Shown: one piece after another, positions 1 through 14,760 of the stretch | How positions within the stretch are numbered: the stretch's first letter is position 1 | How the letters are laid out: each line of letters opens with the position of its first letter | Source: Phalacrocorax aristotelis | Lineage: Eukaryota > Chordata > Aves > Suliformes > Phalacrocoracidae | Assembly (NCBI RefSeq): GCF_949628215.1 | Contig: NC_134283.1 | Coordinates: 25,460,975 to 25,524,974, forward strand | Direction: 5' to 3' | DNA length: 64,000 nt | Position numbers and translations under genes: made by a program | The notes under the pieces: model-generated | Databases searched by the model: none | What the model saw: only the letters and a program-made list of their open reading frames with translations | What the model was told of the DNA's origin: nothing

Positions 1-3000
1 AGAAATCAGTAGGAGACCTCATAAAATTTGTAAGTCAATTCAGCTTAAAGAAACCTGACAACTGGATGCACAGAAGTAGAAAATTACTTTTTTTTTTTTT
101 TTAAATAAGGCTCTATCGTAGAAAAAGACCCACAGAGCTCATCTCTCAAAGGAATCCAAGTGAAAGTTTGCTTTTAACAGTATTGAGGGAGAAATTGCAG
201 TTTCTTCAAAAGTAATGTGGCTTTTGCCACATTTTCAATGGGCTCAAGCTCCAGCTTCTCTTGGAATTTGTAACTCATGGTGTTGTCTCACAAAGAAATA
301 CTGTAAGCATGATGGAAGATTTATGAAATCATGCAGGAAGTAACTATGTCTGCTGTGTTTTCTGAAGACTATATTTTTGTGAAAGACATTTTATATATAG
401 GACCTGATTTATCTCTGATGCCTGCATGTTTTGTACTGCTGTAAAGATTTTTAACTAGCTTGGGAGAGATCCTCCCTTCTGGGAGGACCTTCCTCCCAGT
501 GAGAGAAGGAAGCCAGCCCTTTATATTTGTACCGAATACAGTGAACAGCAATAAGTAAAGCAGAGAAGCTGGAGCTACCTACTGGCACCTGGGCTGTGAT
601 TTAATGCCTTTAGAAAGCACTGCATGACCATGCATTGTGTGTCTGAGAGTGCTGCACTCAGGGCTGTAGAATTACCTTGTTTGGCCCAGCATAATATGGC
701 CTCAAGAAATTCCAGCCACTGAATTAGGGTAAGATCTAGACTTCCTGTCAAAAACCAAATTCAGTTAGTCAAAACTTTCCAGATGAGATGCTAAGATGAT
801 AGTAACCATCCTGACTGATGTCAGCTGTCAAGAGCAGTGCACAGTATATTGTCTGTCACTTCCCTTATCAGTCACTGTGTACAAGCTTTCTTTTTTTTTC
901 CCACTTTGGTCTTTGCTTTTGTTTCACAAAGCAAAGTGGAGAACCTGTCCTGTCATCTTTCCTTTCTAAAGGCCTGTGTAAATGTTTAGCCTTTACTGAA
1001 CACTTTTCTGTTTTTGCTTGGAAGATGTGCTGAGGACTGAAAAATGGGATTCTCTCACCACGGGACTGGGGTTGTGTTTAGTTACTTTCTGCTTTAGGTT
1101 ACCCAGCTGTGGCACATGCACATAATGAAACCTGCCTTTTGGAACCCAGGAAACTTGAATAATCTCTACTTAAAGAACTAGCAAGGATGACCAAGCAAGG
1201 TCAGCAGGGTACAGATTAATTTAGTTCAGTGTCTTTTACAAAGAGGTTTTTAAACCTGGGGCTGGAGCGATGATGCATTTTGAAAGTTGTACCAGTGAGC
1301 GCTGCAAATACAGCTGAATCCCAGCCTGAAATATGAATGTTCCTCTCCTCCTGTGCAATGAGTGAGGCAAATTCATTTAAGCATCCCTACTGATAAGTCT
1401 CACTAGGGTCTTTGCTCCTCCGTGCCCAAACTTGACCCACGGCAGCATCTCTTTATTACTCTTGTTATATAGTTTAACATGGGTATTAAAATGATGTGTT
1501 CAGTTTTGCATCTGAACCTCTGTTCTTGTGAAATATATCTTGTGTATTAGCTTAGTTGGAGATCTGTAAACTAGATCTTGGGATGCAATGAAAGATGGTT
1601 CATACTTTTGCCCCGAGTATGGACAACCCGAGCCTTTTGACTGACTCAGAGGAATGTGGTTATTAACAATAAATATCTTTCCAATTTTCCTCTTCTTCAA
1701 AGTAGCTGGTCCATACAAGGGCTTGTTTCTGTGGTAAACCTTAGGGTGAGTGCAGCAGAAAACATCAGAGCTCTCATGAAAAGCATTTGATACGTTTTAT
1801 GCTCTGGGAGTGGACAGCAGATTAAGCCCTTACTGCTTGCAGACCTGCAATACCTGGGAAAACGTTCCCAGTTGCTTCCAGATTTGTACATGGAGTGAGT
1901 TTCTCCAACATCTTCAGCAGTTGTGTGTGAAGGAGAACCTCCTGGCATGTATCCTAGAAAAGCTCCCTGGCCTGAATGAGATGAAGGAGACCAGTGGAGT
2001 GGGAGTGATTTTGTGTGGGCAAATCCCGATTTGGTACCCATCTGAACTGGAAAATGTTGGGGTTAGACTGCAGTGGTGGAGATTTACTCTTCCAGGGCTA
2101 AATCCACAGATCAAAGAGCAGACCCTGCTGTTAGCCTGTGATGAATAGCTGTGAAATGGGTTTGGAAACATCTGTCTAATGCCTGGTAAATGAGTGTCTA
2201 GGTTGAACAAAACAAGGATTGCCAGACTTGCCAGCTTCGCCAGAGAAACCTGTGGGATGAGTGGGCACCAGAGTTTCAAGCTATCCCCATCTCTCAGAAA
2301 CAATCTGCCTCAAGTCAGTGGTGAGCAACGTTGGGATGGAGTAAGCAATCCGTGCTGTTGCTTCTGCTGCGTTATTTATTTGTGGATAAATAGAGGCATT
2401 TAATTAACCAGACACATAATTCCACTCCTTTTTAATAAATTCAGATTACAGACACTGAGCATCCTGATGCAGGTATGGAAAAGTAGATTTGTTTATGCCA
2501 GTTTTAAACATCAGTCACGTTATTTTGGATACCAGCGATGATAGACTACCATTAGGGTCTCGCTTTTTATTTAGATTTTAAAACTGTATTCAAATGAGGT
2601 TTTGACCGAAACTGAATCACTATGTACTTGAAAGCTAAAGAGCTTATCAGGCATCTGATAATGTTTTCAGGATTTCCCCAGATTAGACCGCGGAGTGTAC
2701 AGACAGGAAGCTGAAGTATCGAGCGCCTGACCAGAGCTTCCTCCTGCGCAAGAGTGGGGGTTTCTCTGACTTGAGTCTTTAGCTCTAAGTGCATGGTCTG
2801 AGCCTTGAAATCTAAAGGATAAAAAGCATCCAAATCCCCCAGTTGGGTCCTCCGAGCAAGGCGGATGGAGCGCTTCATTTAAGCCCCACTTGCAAGGTCA
2901 GCAAAACAGTTCTCACCTCTCCCCGCTGTTGCATTACTTTCCTGGCTCTTTATCAACCAGGGAATCAGAAAGGGACTTTCCAGAGCTATAAACATGTGAG

Positions 3001-6000
3001 CTGAAGAGATGGAATGAACCCGTATGCAAATGAGTTTTGATTCCCTTCCCTTTATAAAGTTAAAATGTTTTTGAGAGAGAAACAGATCCTCCAGAATGTG
3101 GGTGTCCGAGATTGTTACCTTGGACTGGCTGTACCTCTCTCCCTGCTGTCTGTCTGTCTGTCTTTCCATTGTAGAGAACAAAGCGGAGTGATGTAAAATA
3201 GAAAATGAGAAATGCAAACCTGTGGTGATTGAAGAGGAGGAAAGAAAATGAAAGAGAAAAAGCTGAAGAGTGGAAAAAAGATAAAATAAAATGAATTTTG
3301 GGGATTCCACTGTGAGTAAGAGCTGAAAACAATGTAAGCTGATTTATTACATGCTTATTTTCTGCCTGAAAGCCAGTATGCTTTGTATACGTGAAAGGTA
3401 AATTGCACATTAAAGATTGAATCAAAATGCCAAATTCTTCCTCAATTCCTCCAGCTTTAAACCAGAGTAATTCTGTCAGCTTTGATAGGTTTATGCTTTG
3501 TAAACAGCAGCAGAATCAAGATCAAGTGTTTAAAGTCATTTTGAGTTATATCTATGCAAAAGCGATGAGAAATTTAGAATGACTTTTAAATACTGTTGTA
3601 TCAGGGAAGCTGCACATTTTCTAATGCTTCTCTTCACTGGGCAGCGATTTTTTTGCTGTTGTCCTTCCAGTGCTGTTATGACTTTATTCTGAATCCAATG
3701 GCAATTCAGAAACAAGGGGTGTTGGTAGCGTTATGTGCATTCATTTTTTCTTTGCATTATGATTTACGTGTATTCATTTTTGCTTTTAAAGATGTATCTT
3801 AACCCACGTAAATAACAACTATTTAATCAGGGAGAGGATGTGAGTTAGTTGATATATGTACTTTTTTTCTTTCTCCCCATCAAATGCTGCTGATTTTGAA
3901 AGTACAATGTTTGATTGCAGCTGAGGGGTTTGACTGCCTATACCTGGTTTTCTTTCACATTGATCCTTTACTTTTTTGAAGGTGATTTATGGCTTTTTTC
4001 CTCTTTGTGCTCTGAGCTTATCCGGGCATCCAGAAGTTTGTTTTACAGTACGGAAAAAACGGATGGAGGAAGTGCCACAATTTTCCGTGGTGGAATTGCC
4101 AACAAATTCCTCGTTGGGTTGGAGAGGTGCAGAGATGGGCTTCTGGAGCCTGCAGGATAAGGCAGCTCCCATCCTTCCATCTATTAAGCTGATTAGAGAC
4201 AGGCAGTTACTGTCTACTTTTTCGGAATAGTTTGCTTGCTGAAAAATGCAGTTTTGAACGAACTGAAATTGTTTAGACTGCTCAACTGAGTGCAACAAAT
4301 AGTATCAGGTAAATAATCAAAAAGTAAAAATATTGTAACATTTTCAGAATTAAACCTTATTTTTTTCTTTAAAAATACTGTTTTCTTTTTCTTAATTGCC
4401 CTCATGCAATAATAATAGCAAAGAAGAAAGAATTTTTTTTTGTTTTAGGCCAAAAAATACCTTGTAATGTACCTAAAATGAATGTATTTTGTCTTCAGAA
4501 AATAATTAAAAAAAAAAATCATTCCAGGTTCAGCTAAATGATGCTTTTCTTTTGCCTTATTTTTCTTATGCTTGGCTAGTGGATGGGAAAAGTGCTAATT
4601 GCCACAGCTTTGGTGCAAACCATTATTTTTATTTTCTGTGAGGAATGGTGGTAACAATGTGAATTATTTTGATGATAAAAATGTATACTTTTATGTCTTT
4701 GTGTTGGTCCAATTAAATACATTATCCACCTTTTCCCATAATTAAAAAAGAAAGGAGAAAAGTAAATTTTTATTATTGAAATAGATTCTGTATGTGATTT
4801 TTGAACCAATTCCCTAATGTCATGAGCTTCAGCTACTCTCTCTTCTGCAGCATTTCAGGTATCCATACTCCATCTCAGCTTGCTTTGGGGACAGGGATCC
4901 ACAGTTGTGTTGTTGGATAACAAGGCCTGGAGCTCCCGGGGGTAGTTGGGGTTTGAGGATTGCCATGACGGCAGGACAAGGGCCTGAGGTTGCAATGGGG
5001 ACCCTTTTGCAAGAAAGAGGTTTCAAATATGTCGATGGCTACCTGTGACCTTCCTGGGAGGATTTGTTAAGGACAAGTCTGAATAAAATGATTCAAAGCT
5101 GCATTTAATCCTTTGGTGGATACTGGATATCCGAGTCCCTACTGGCAACTCTGGCAATCTTCTGTTAAAAGTTTGTGCATGCATCAAAGACTGTCTTTAC
5201 TCTTCACTGTAATCATTAGTTGTAGTCAACATACTTGACTAAATATTCTAGATGTCATTATGTTGAGTCTAAGTAACACCTAAAATTATTTTCTTCAAAA
5301 TCAGATCCGGTGAGCTCAGGGGAAACAAGGTTAAAATCCTGAACCGAAGGCGAGTGTATCCCAGAGGAAGGCAGCATCAGGTCCCCGCAGGCTGGCTGTG
5401 TCAGCATTTCTCAGCCTTTTCTAATGGAGCCCGTTTGAAACAAAATTCTTGGACCATTCCACATGCCCAAAAAGGAGCCGTCTGCACCTGCAGGCAGTCT
5501 CTGGCAGCATCCAGAAACTGGCTCCCAACTCTGCCTGCCAGCACTCGTGCTTTTCTGCCAAGAGTGTGGGGATAGACGTGCATTTTTTTATCTTCTAAAT
5601 GAGATTGTTCATGGACCGGTTTCTGGTGCCTGACAGCAGTGGTCCACAGCCCACAGGCTGAGTAATGTTGTCTAAATAGCTTGCAGTGGTTAGGGTGCCT
5701 TAACTGGGTTACAATCGATTGCTCTCAAACTACTCTATTAACCGTCATATACCTTTGTCTAAATTAACTACGGCCAGTTTCCACAGACCTTGAGCTGTTT
5801 CATTATTCTAATATTACACTGGTTTATTTCAGTGAATTAATACTGAAACAGTCCATGGTTGTATTGAAAGTTTGCTTGCTGTTCACAGACTACTTTATTT
5901 TCAATAAGTACAATATAGTTACAATATAAAATATAAAGACAGCAATCTTTTATATTTCAAGGATTTACATATTGAACCTGGTTGAAGAAAAAAAAAATCC

Positions 6001-7600
6001 AAACCAAACCTCTGGCTTCTAATGGATTACTAACATTATAGTTATTTATTACAATGTGCTTTTCCAAATAAACTCCTTGCTTTGTGATCATCCCATTCTT
6101 TTTTTTAAATAATGGGAGGATTACAAAAAGGTGATTAATTGATGTTTGCCTGTTTGGTTTTTAACTGCTTATACAGAGCCTAACTGTTGTGTTAGTGATA
6201 TATAGTATAGCAGTTATGCAGTGACAAATACTGTAAATGTCTGTGTACTTCCAGCAGCGGAAACATTGCCAGTTCTTTTGAATTATTGAAAATGTGGAAA
6301 TTGGAAGGGAACAAGAAATTCCCATCTACTCCTTCCTGTTTACTTTTTCCCCTTTTCCTATATTTTTGGGTGTTTAGATCACATCTGAAAGATACGAATT
6401 GACCAGTCATTCTGAGCTCACCTCGTTCCACTATATTTACCAGGAATTGATACAGATGAACAGTTGATCTTACCACCCTGCCTGCCTTTTCACAGGCTGG
6501 GAGACAGCACGTGCGTGTCACCTCCAGCACCTGCCGTGGGGACGCTGATCAGATATCGAAGAGGTAGGCCTTTTACTTCATCCTCATTATTAGTCAGCTG
6601 GCATGAAAATTCTTGTTCATTTAAAGTAAAAATTTGTTGCTGAAATTATAAAGGAGAGAGAGAGATGGAGTTTCACAGAGTTGCAAGGGCTTTTAACTTC
6701 TCAGTTCTCATTACCCTTAGTAGCATGCTGAAAACTGGCTTTCCAGCCATCCCTCCTGTTTCTTACAACACCTGGGCACTGTTAATACAGCTGCTACTGC
6801 AGTTGTGTCAACGTGCAAAATATGTGTTTTAGACTGTTTACATTCCTCTACACTGCATTTCATCCTGTCATCTGGGAATATGTATTAAAAAAATTATGGA
6901 GCCCATAAATGCTTGTATTTTTCCATATAAAAACTTGCTGAAATTGTCTGCAGGGCTGTGACATATTATGGCTCACTCTGAGTATAACTGAAACTATATT
7001 ATATTGTAACTATACTGTAAGGATATGCTGTAGAGATTACTAACAATAATGCTTAGTATTAGAAGTCTTTATTGTTGTTGTTGATGGCCGGAACTTTTAA
7101 AAAATATGAAATAACTTCTTCATTATGCAATTTTCCGTATTATGCTTTTAACCAGCTGCTATGTATATAGATGGCCGACTGGGTGTAAATATATTTTTTT
7201 CCTAGAGATTTATGCCTGGTATGTATTTTCTTTAAGTTAGTGAAAAAAAGCAAAAACCATCAGTAAGTTTTAGGTCAAAAAATGAAATGGAATATGCAAC
7301 CATTTTTACATTTCATGAAGGAAAACTGCCTGTTGCACAAAGTACTGTGTTGTTGGAAAATGTGATTAAAATGGAGAGAACAGAATTGAACCTCCAGATA
7401 AGCAGAGTGGAATAATTCTACAGGAGAGGAAATTGAATGTTTGTTATTCGTGACATAGACATTGGCAGTAGAAATATAACTCCCACTGAAAACTAAAAAC
7501 GCATCCAGGAAATAACTGGGAGTTTCACAAAGCATATTGGGAACAAATGCACTTGCTTCTGCCAGGCCCAACATACGTGCTTGGGCTGATACGGATTCAT
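1..7600. other. gene-free AT-rich stretch
   Basis: I see no supported gene here. The open frames are short (at most 143 codons), overlap each other on both strands and show no recognisable protein motif. The stretch holds a 15-T run at 88-102, four TGTC units at 3147-3163, scattered short A and T runs, and a short GA-rich run near 6654-6664. No CR1 tail, LTR boundary or CpG cluster was seen. It may be intron or intergenic DNA; the sequence alone does not say which. Confidence 0.6.
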
Positions 7601-7612
7601 CATGAGATGTGA

Positions 7613-7685
7613 TTTTTTTTTTTTGTTTCCAAATACAATTTCACCATTCCACTTTTTTTTAAAAAATACTTTTTTTGGGGGGGGG
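7613..7685. repeat. homopolymer cluster (T, A and G runs)
   Basis: Within 73 bases there are T12 (7613-7624), T8 followed by A6 (7653-7666), T7 (7670-7676) and G9 (7677-7685). This is simple low-complexity sequence, and its length is likely to vary between individuals and between sequencing reads. It has no coding meaning, although a minus-strand open frame runs through it. Confidence 0.8.
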
Positions 7686-10600
7686 ACGGACAATGAGATT
7701 GTCTGTTGTGTAGCTGCTAGGCTGAAGGCTCTACGGACGTGATGCATTTGACATCTTGAAGGGTTTAGGAGAGGAAATACCTACAGGCAGTTCCTTGTCT
7801 GACATTGCTGATAGTCATCACTGATGTAGTGACTTGGAGCAGGGTGTGCTTAGCCCTGAGGTATCTATGGCTGATGTGGACTGTTGAAGACGGGCAGTTT
7901 AGCTCAAGAGCAAAGCTTGGGTTGCTTTTTCTTTAAGCTTGCACTTAAACTTTGGTCTTGGATTTTTCAGTGGTGAACATGATTTTTATAGAGTACAGAA
8001 AGATTAATAGCTTTGAGCACTCTTTGCCTGTAAACATGCATACTAGCTTTAGTGAAAGGGTTTAACAATATTTAAGGTGTGTTAAGAGATTGGCAGTGCT
8101 TGCCTTGTACCTAAGCAATGGTGTCAAGAATTCCTTGCTTCTCCTTAATTCATGAGAAGAGCTGTTCTGCTGTGGGTAGGAGTGCGATAAGACCTGATCT
8201 GTAGAGGGCTTGACTGTTTTTGGTGTGGCGTGGTGTAACCCTGAGTGAGGACAAGGCAGGCCCAGCATGCCATGCAGCTCCTATAGAGGAGTGAGTCGGG
8301 GGAGAAATTTCAATTACGGTGGAAAGCAAGGGGGACAGGGCAAGTAGCTGGCCCGGCTGCCGTATGTGGGGACACTTCCTCTGCGGAACAGTTCAAGAAA
8401 TGCGGGAAAGTCAAAGAAATGGGGATTTTTAAATGGAAAAGACCAGAAAGGTCAAGTAATGGTTTTAAAGGTTGATGGTTGATGGTCTGAGTTTTAAATG
8501 TTGAGGTCTGGGTTCATCACACTGAGCAGAAGTTCCTCGCTGCCCAGTGCCTTACCAGCAAACGCACAGGTGGTGCAGGGCCGGTCTGCAGCTGCACCTG
8601 GCAGTGCTGTCACAGGGGATGGGTGAGATCTGCTCGGCAAGTTCTCAGAGCATGCAGCCCACGGCCCCGCTTCTGAAACCCTCAGCTCTCACACCCTGCG
8701 ACACAGCCGGCCAGTCTTAACCTGAGAGCTTCTGCTGAGTTTGAGTGTATGGCTGCCTCTGGTGTCACTGTGGTCCTTTCTGGCTGTGAGTTTTTGGATT
8801 TTTTTTAATCTCAAGATCTCTAGAATGACTTCGTCTTCCAGTTTGCCTTCTTGTTTCAACTAACCAGATGTTACTATAGCTGAGAGATATGTATTTTTCC
8901 ACTAGCTGTGGGGAAAATGTATTTAACTAAGTAAGGGTGAAGAAGATACATTATGCTCCTAATGAAATGTGACCATATACATATTTTATTTCAAGTTCCC
9001 CATCGGTGCTAATTAATTACCACCCATGATGAGCTCATTTGAATAGTATCTGGATATCATGTGAAGCTGCAGATCATTGACTGGTTAAGAAGCATTAAAA
9101 TCTCACTCTTTGGTTGTATGTTCAGACAAACGTAGATGTTGTATTAAGAAGAAAGGTAGTAATGGCAACATAGAGCAAAGAGTAGGGGATGATAAGGAAA
9201 ATGCAGAGAATTTACACATTCCATTAACTTGATGACTTTAGGATCTTTATGTTCTTTTCCTTTTAAAACATATTTAATTCAAAAGGAAACTTATGGAAGA
9301 ATAGTCTTCAGGCACTTAACATTACTTAGTCGCTCTGAAAAGGTTTGCCTTTTGTTGTAACAGTAAATCTTTATATGATGATTGCCTATTAAGTGTCTGT
9401 CCTGTAGGAATAGTTAATGCTGGTGTAATAAGTTCTCCAAGCTATGAGGTACTAAGTGACCTTGGTGGAATAGGAAAAAATAATGTTTCTTCAAAAAGTA
9501 GATTTATGGCCTGTTGAAAAGACTCACCTCCTCCCTGCTCTTGCAAAGGAAGAACAATATAATTTTATGGGCTGTCTTCTTGTTTGCAAATGCATGAATT
9601 TAATCCTTGAATAAATGTGTTCTCAGAGGGAGGGGGACACTTCGGGAATGACACTGAAAGGAGAGAGGATGGCACACGTGAAGTTGATAAAGGGTCAAAG
9701 CAGAATGCGGCTGAAACTGGCATCATGGTTTTTTAAGACCAGAAGGAAGTAATGCACTATAATGATATTAAATTCAGCAGGCAAACTGAGAGAGAGTTTG
9801 ACCTTTTCTCCTATTTAGTAAAAAATCCACTGAAGCCAACTTACCTTGAAAATGACTGTGGAATTATGAGGATGTACCAGTCCATTCCTGCCCTTTAGGG
9901 ATTTCACTAAAACACTGGCTGTGCTGGTAGAGACTCAGCTGTGCTCTCCTCCCTGGGGAGACCTTTGGGACAGGTCCATCCCAGGGCTTTGGGAGGGAGC
10001 AGAGCTGCCTGCCCTAGGGGGTGCTGTAGGTTCCCAAGTCCGAGATAGTAAACTTAAAGCATATCCATCTGTGTCCCTGTCTCGGGGATGTCTGCTCTCC
10101 ATGCTCATCTCCCTGGAAGGTGGCAGCTCTGCAGGTGCTCACCAAGGAAGAGGGAGAGGTGGGTTTAGCTTCCCATCAGCCTGGGGCTGGGGAGCACCCC
10201 ACACTGCACCCTAACCTGCCCATCTGGCCTGGGTAGCTAGCTACCTTAGAGCTACTGCAGGTCCATTTACTGTGTTTTGTGGAGGGGGATTTAATATTTT
10301 CCCCTTTCATTAGTGTGCCCGATTGTGCAATGCTAACGAGTGCCAAAATTAGGTGTCCCCAGCTGCACATCTGACCATGCTGGTATCCAGGTACTGCCAG
10401 CTAGTCCCAGGTACTCTATAGAAATGCCATGCACTTAACACAGGTGAGCGGAATGTCCCAAGGAGTGGGCACTTCCATCCTTTGTTCTTTCTGACCCTTT
10501 CTCTGTTTTACCATATCATGTTTTCCTTGATGATTGTTTGATTTTTCTTTCCTGCTTGAGATTCGAAGAGTGATTACTGCAGAAGGGCCAGGCTGCTGGC

Positions 10601-13600
10601 AAATGGCTTGCTTAATGTCAACCATGATCATCTTAGCAGCAATACTCCAGTATTTCTGATCAGAAAAAATTAGACAAGCAAGATTTATTGCTGTGGGATC
10701 TTATTTCAGAGTTGCAGATACAGTTGTGTATTATTTGAGGACCTTAAGAAGTGACTTTTGTTAATTTGTTTTTTCTTTCCTGTAATAGAAGTCTCACAGA
10801 GTCAAGTGACAGATGGGTGGGACAGAACTTGGCCTTGGGTACCACCAGACAGCTACTTTGCAAAAATGTTTGTTCAGAGGTTTCCCTCCCAGCAAGAGAA
10901 ATAGTTAAAGAAGCATATTTTTAATTTCTGTTGTTTGGATGACTAGCTCAACAGCCTAAGAAAGCAATTACAGCCATAAAGGCATGGGCACGCTGTTGGA
11001 TACCGCAGCAGCGGAGCTGCTTGATATCCTGCCAGACAACGCGCTCTGCGCTGAGCCGCTGCTGATTTGGCTGCGTGTGTCACTAATTTAGCTGAAAAGT
11101 GGCACTGGGTGTTATCAAGAATCATTCACTGCAATTTTCTCCGGCATTTGTCATTCATTTCAGATGAAGGTTTTAGAGATAAATTTAAGGGTGGGTTCCT
11201 AGTTAAATTACATGATTTAGAAAACCAGATAGCAATTGCTTCAGGACAAGCTGTACAAAGAATAAGGTTTTCACATCCACGCAGTGCTGGCTGCACAGTC
11301 ACCGGTACCCCTGTCTTCAGCTTGACTGGTGAGCTTTACTGGGGGAGCTTTCAATTCCTGCCAGGACTGGGCAAACTTTTGGTTGGAATGAGTTGGGCTT
11401 TATCTAGTGAAAAAATTGGAAGTATTTTGCAGCTTTGACCCAAACTACTTTCTCAGAGAAAAGCTGGAAACTCCTTTATGCTTTTTAATTTTCACTCAAC
11501 AACTTTACTTAAAAAAATTATACTTATTTGTAATTTAAGAAAAGCAATACTAAAACAAAATCATTCTTTGAATCATTCTGTTAAGTAAACTAACCTAAAT
11601 TTAGTTTTTAAGGCTAAAACATTTAATCTGAAATCCCTTTGACCTCCAAATTTTTTATTACAGACCAAATATTTATTTTCATTGAACCCAAAGGGATTTT
11701 TTGTGATGCTTCATCTCACTGGAACATAAAGAAATATGTATAAAATGTTCCAAATAAATCTGAAATTATTTTTTGTGATAACTAAACCAGCACTGTTTAT
11801 ACATGGTGCTATGCAGACATAACATCTAATTGCCAGGTGAATATATCATTCAACATCTTATCCAATCTATTTTTCTCAAAAATTCCAGGTTTGGGGTATG
11901 AAGTTTAATGAAACTTGTGACCTCTTTTAGCTTTGTCAGATGTGATGAGATGTTTCCTCTCTGAGATGTCAGCTTTGATCTTCAGTGTGTTTGAACAATA
12001 TTTCTCTGTAGTCCAAAATTCCTGCCTTTGGGTGAGATTGTCACACTGGGATGAGGCTGTCACGTCAGACAAAGCTGTGCCAGGGCACAACAGTGCAGCT
12101 ATACTGCTGAAGGCTTCTGCTTGCCTTTTTGTCACCCAGACTCGGACAACTCTGAAGGGCTGCACCAGTGCCAGATTTCTTTTTTTGAGCTTCTGGATGG
12201 ATTATTTTGTTAATAAAGATTGCTGTGTGACTCTGGAAGATTTCACCTCTGAGTCTGTGTCGTCATATTGAAAAAAAAAAGGGAAGGAAATTTATAATGT
12301 ACCTCTCTGAAATTGTCAGAGGCTTCCACAAAAGTGCAAAATGTGATACTGTTATACTCCTCCTCTATAAATTTCATTTTTTATTACTAAGAATTCTGCT
12401 GCGTGTTAGGGCACACTCTGTCTATGCGTGCAGCCACTTCTGGTGCCAACAGAAAATATAAAATAGCATATTTTGCAATATATATATGTCCTTGAGCCAT
12501 TATTCTGCAGCTGACCTACAGCCTGGGTAGAGTTGCTTTGGCTGCAGTGAAGGTTTCACTCTTGTGTTTTACAGCACCTGGAAGAAGGCCAGGCACTGGA
12601 GAGAGCAAGCAGGAGTATGAGATACCACTGTGCATCAGGACAGCCTTAAAATGAATGTTGCATGATGAATGTATTCTCAGCTTTGAGAACTGAATTCCAT
12701 GGGTTGTAATTGAATCTGCTGTCAGACCCATGGGGCTCAGTTCTTCAGCTTGGATATTTCCGTCTTCACACACACAGGAGATCAAAGAAGAACTTGATCA
12801 TTCGCTGTGTCTTCTGGATGGTGATAGCAGCAAGGAGGACAGAAAGAATAACTGATGTGAATCATTTTAGCAGGGAGGTTTCACGGCAAAGGCCAGGCTT
12901 TCTCATGTTAAATAGCTATATAGTGATTGAATCTTTTCTTATCTGATAGGCTCCGTGTTGCTGCTCACTGTTTAATTCAGTCTGTTCTTTCCTCTTGGTT
13001 TTATCAAGGTTACATATAAATCCCTGAGATGTTGATTGAACAACGGTCCCCAAATATTGCAAAGTGGTGCAGTGCTCCTAACGGCAGCTGTGGTGAGCTG
13101 CACTAGACCAATGAAACCCTGGGCCTCCCTGGCCTGAACGCCAAGTTTGCCGACTGATAATCCGCTGTAACCTCCTCTGCTTGGTACCGCTGCTATACAG
13201 TTACGGTTTATTTCGCTTTGTCTTATGCCAAATACTCATTTTCAGAAAAAACAAAATCTCAGTCGTGACTGTAGAGAATATGCATTTGCACCAGCCACCA
13301 GCACCCTTACATAAACACAGATTTGCTTTCCTGAAGATGGTAATGTGCTCCCAGAGTGTTTGGATTAGGGAGCTTCTATAGTGTAATCAGCAATGGCAAT
13401 CTGTGTGCTGTTCGAAGGCTCGGCAGCACAAGCATCCCCTTATAGGGGGATTCATTCCAGTCACAGGCTGATGTTTTTCTTCTTGGAGGATCTATGTTCA
13501 AATTTTTTGTTCAGGCATCAGGAACATAATATTTGGTCTTGAAGCATGTAAAGAATTATCATTACCAATGAGCTTTCCACCTCTTTCTTGCAATAATAAC

Positions 13601-14399
13601 ACCTTCCTAAATTGCATTTTTCCAACTCAGTAAAGGGAATCACGCACTGATCTTATCCCTGTGGTGCAATGCTCTTAAAAGCATAGAAATATTAAAATCC
13701 CACAGGTGCAAGAGCAGCGTGTTCAGCTAAGTAGCTTAAAACTGTCATGAGCCTTTTATTCTGAAAATGTATTTACACTAAAAATAATCAGATATAATCA
13801 CTGTTGCCTGTGGATACAGACGTACCTTCATACTGATGTGCTTTTCATATAAATTTGTATTCTCAGGTTTGAAGAGTTTTTGTGGCTTTCTAAAATGTAT
13901 TGTGCTCACCAGTCTAGAAATTATAGTTCTTGGAAGAGCTCACCACTTCCACCAGCTCCTGCTGCTGGAATATCCATTAAACAAGAGGGAGAAACACACA
14001 AAGCAAAGGACAGTATTGAAGTTTCATTACTTTCATTTTGTCTATCATCCCTGTCAGAAAGAGGTGATGTCAGAGTTAGCAAAATCTGCAAAAGAAGAGA
14101 GAGAGACAGAGCAGTTTTACAGGATGTCTAATGCAGGCGGCGTGGTGGATATTAGATGGCTGAAGGTGCAAATCTTCATCGACTTCCTTCACTATGAAGC
14201 CCAGCCTCCAGGCAGTGCTGCAGCAGTGAAGACCATGTGTGTATGGTGGTAACCACACACGGCCACTGATTAAATTGAGATGATCTTTGGTACAGAGGTC
14301 TTTGCAGTCCCATCTCTCTCAGGGCAGTCCTCAAAATGTGGTGTAAGTAATGCTTTTTTTTCCCTCAAAAGTCTACAGTGAGTCGTGAACTAATTATAG
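7686..14399. other. gene-free stretch, ordinary composition
   Basis: I see no supported gene. The open frames reach at most 138 codons (13836-14252, plus), resemble no family I know and overlap frames on the other strand. The stretch contains short A/T runs and a doubled GGTTGAT near 8470. No transposon end was recognised. Confidence 0.6.
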
Positions 14400-14429
14400 C
14401 ACTATTGTTGTTACCTCAAATTAAGCTTA

Positions 14430-14760
14430 AGTAGTTAAAAACATGGAGGGGCGAACAAGTCACCATCGTGTAAGTGAGGGAACAGATGCAGGGCTGTTGT
14501 TACTCTGACAATAGCTTGCACCTGCGATCGTACTTGCAGGAAGGGTGAGGGGGTTCCCATGGCGGGCCAAAGCCGCGCATGTGTACCCCCAGAGTGTGAT
14601 TCCTCACTCCCTACAAATTCCCATACCAGATCGCCACCTTTGGTGAACTGCAAATGGGATATCGCTACCGAATAATCGGTAGCTATGTCTCTATGGTGCT
14701 GAACCTCCCCCAGTGGCACGGACTGCCTGTGTCTAGGTGAAAGTCGTGAAACTTCTGTCT
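14430..14760. other. CpG-retaining patch of unknown origin
   Basis: This patch of about 330 bases keeps roughly a dozen CpG dinucleotides (around 14450, 14468, 14523-14530, 14563-14577, 14632, 14663-14678, 14719 and 14745), unlike the CpG-poor flanks. A minus-strand open frame of 94 codons covers 14435-14719 but resembles no family I recognise. An 8-bp inverted repeat with a 4-base loop lies at 14664-14683; about one such repeat is expected by chance in 64 kb. The 9-mer AGTCGTGAA occurs at 14391-14399 and 14742-14750, on either side of the patch, which is not significant alone. It could be a decayed insertion, a small regulatory CpG cluster or chance. Confidence 0.35.

Noticed and set aside
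574-585. Minus-strand CTCF-like sequence GCTACCTACTGG
   Set aside because: One mismatch at a strongly conserved position of the core.
1854-1871. 7-bp hairpin CTGGGAA/TTCCCAG
   Set aside because: Several stems of this length are expected by chance in 64 kb.
13412-13433. U6 snRNA-like start (GCTCGGCAGCACAAGCAT)
   Set aside because: Only a short part resembles the U6 5' end; the following sequence does not match U6 at all.
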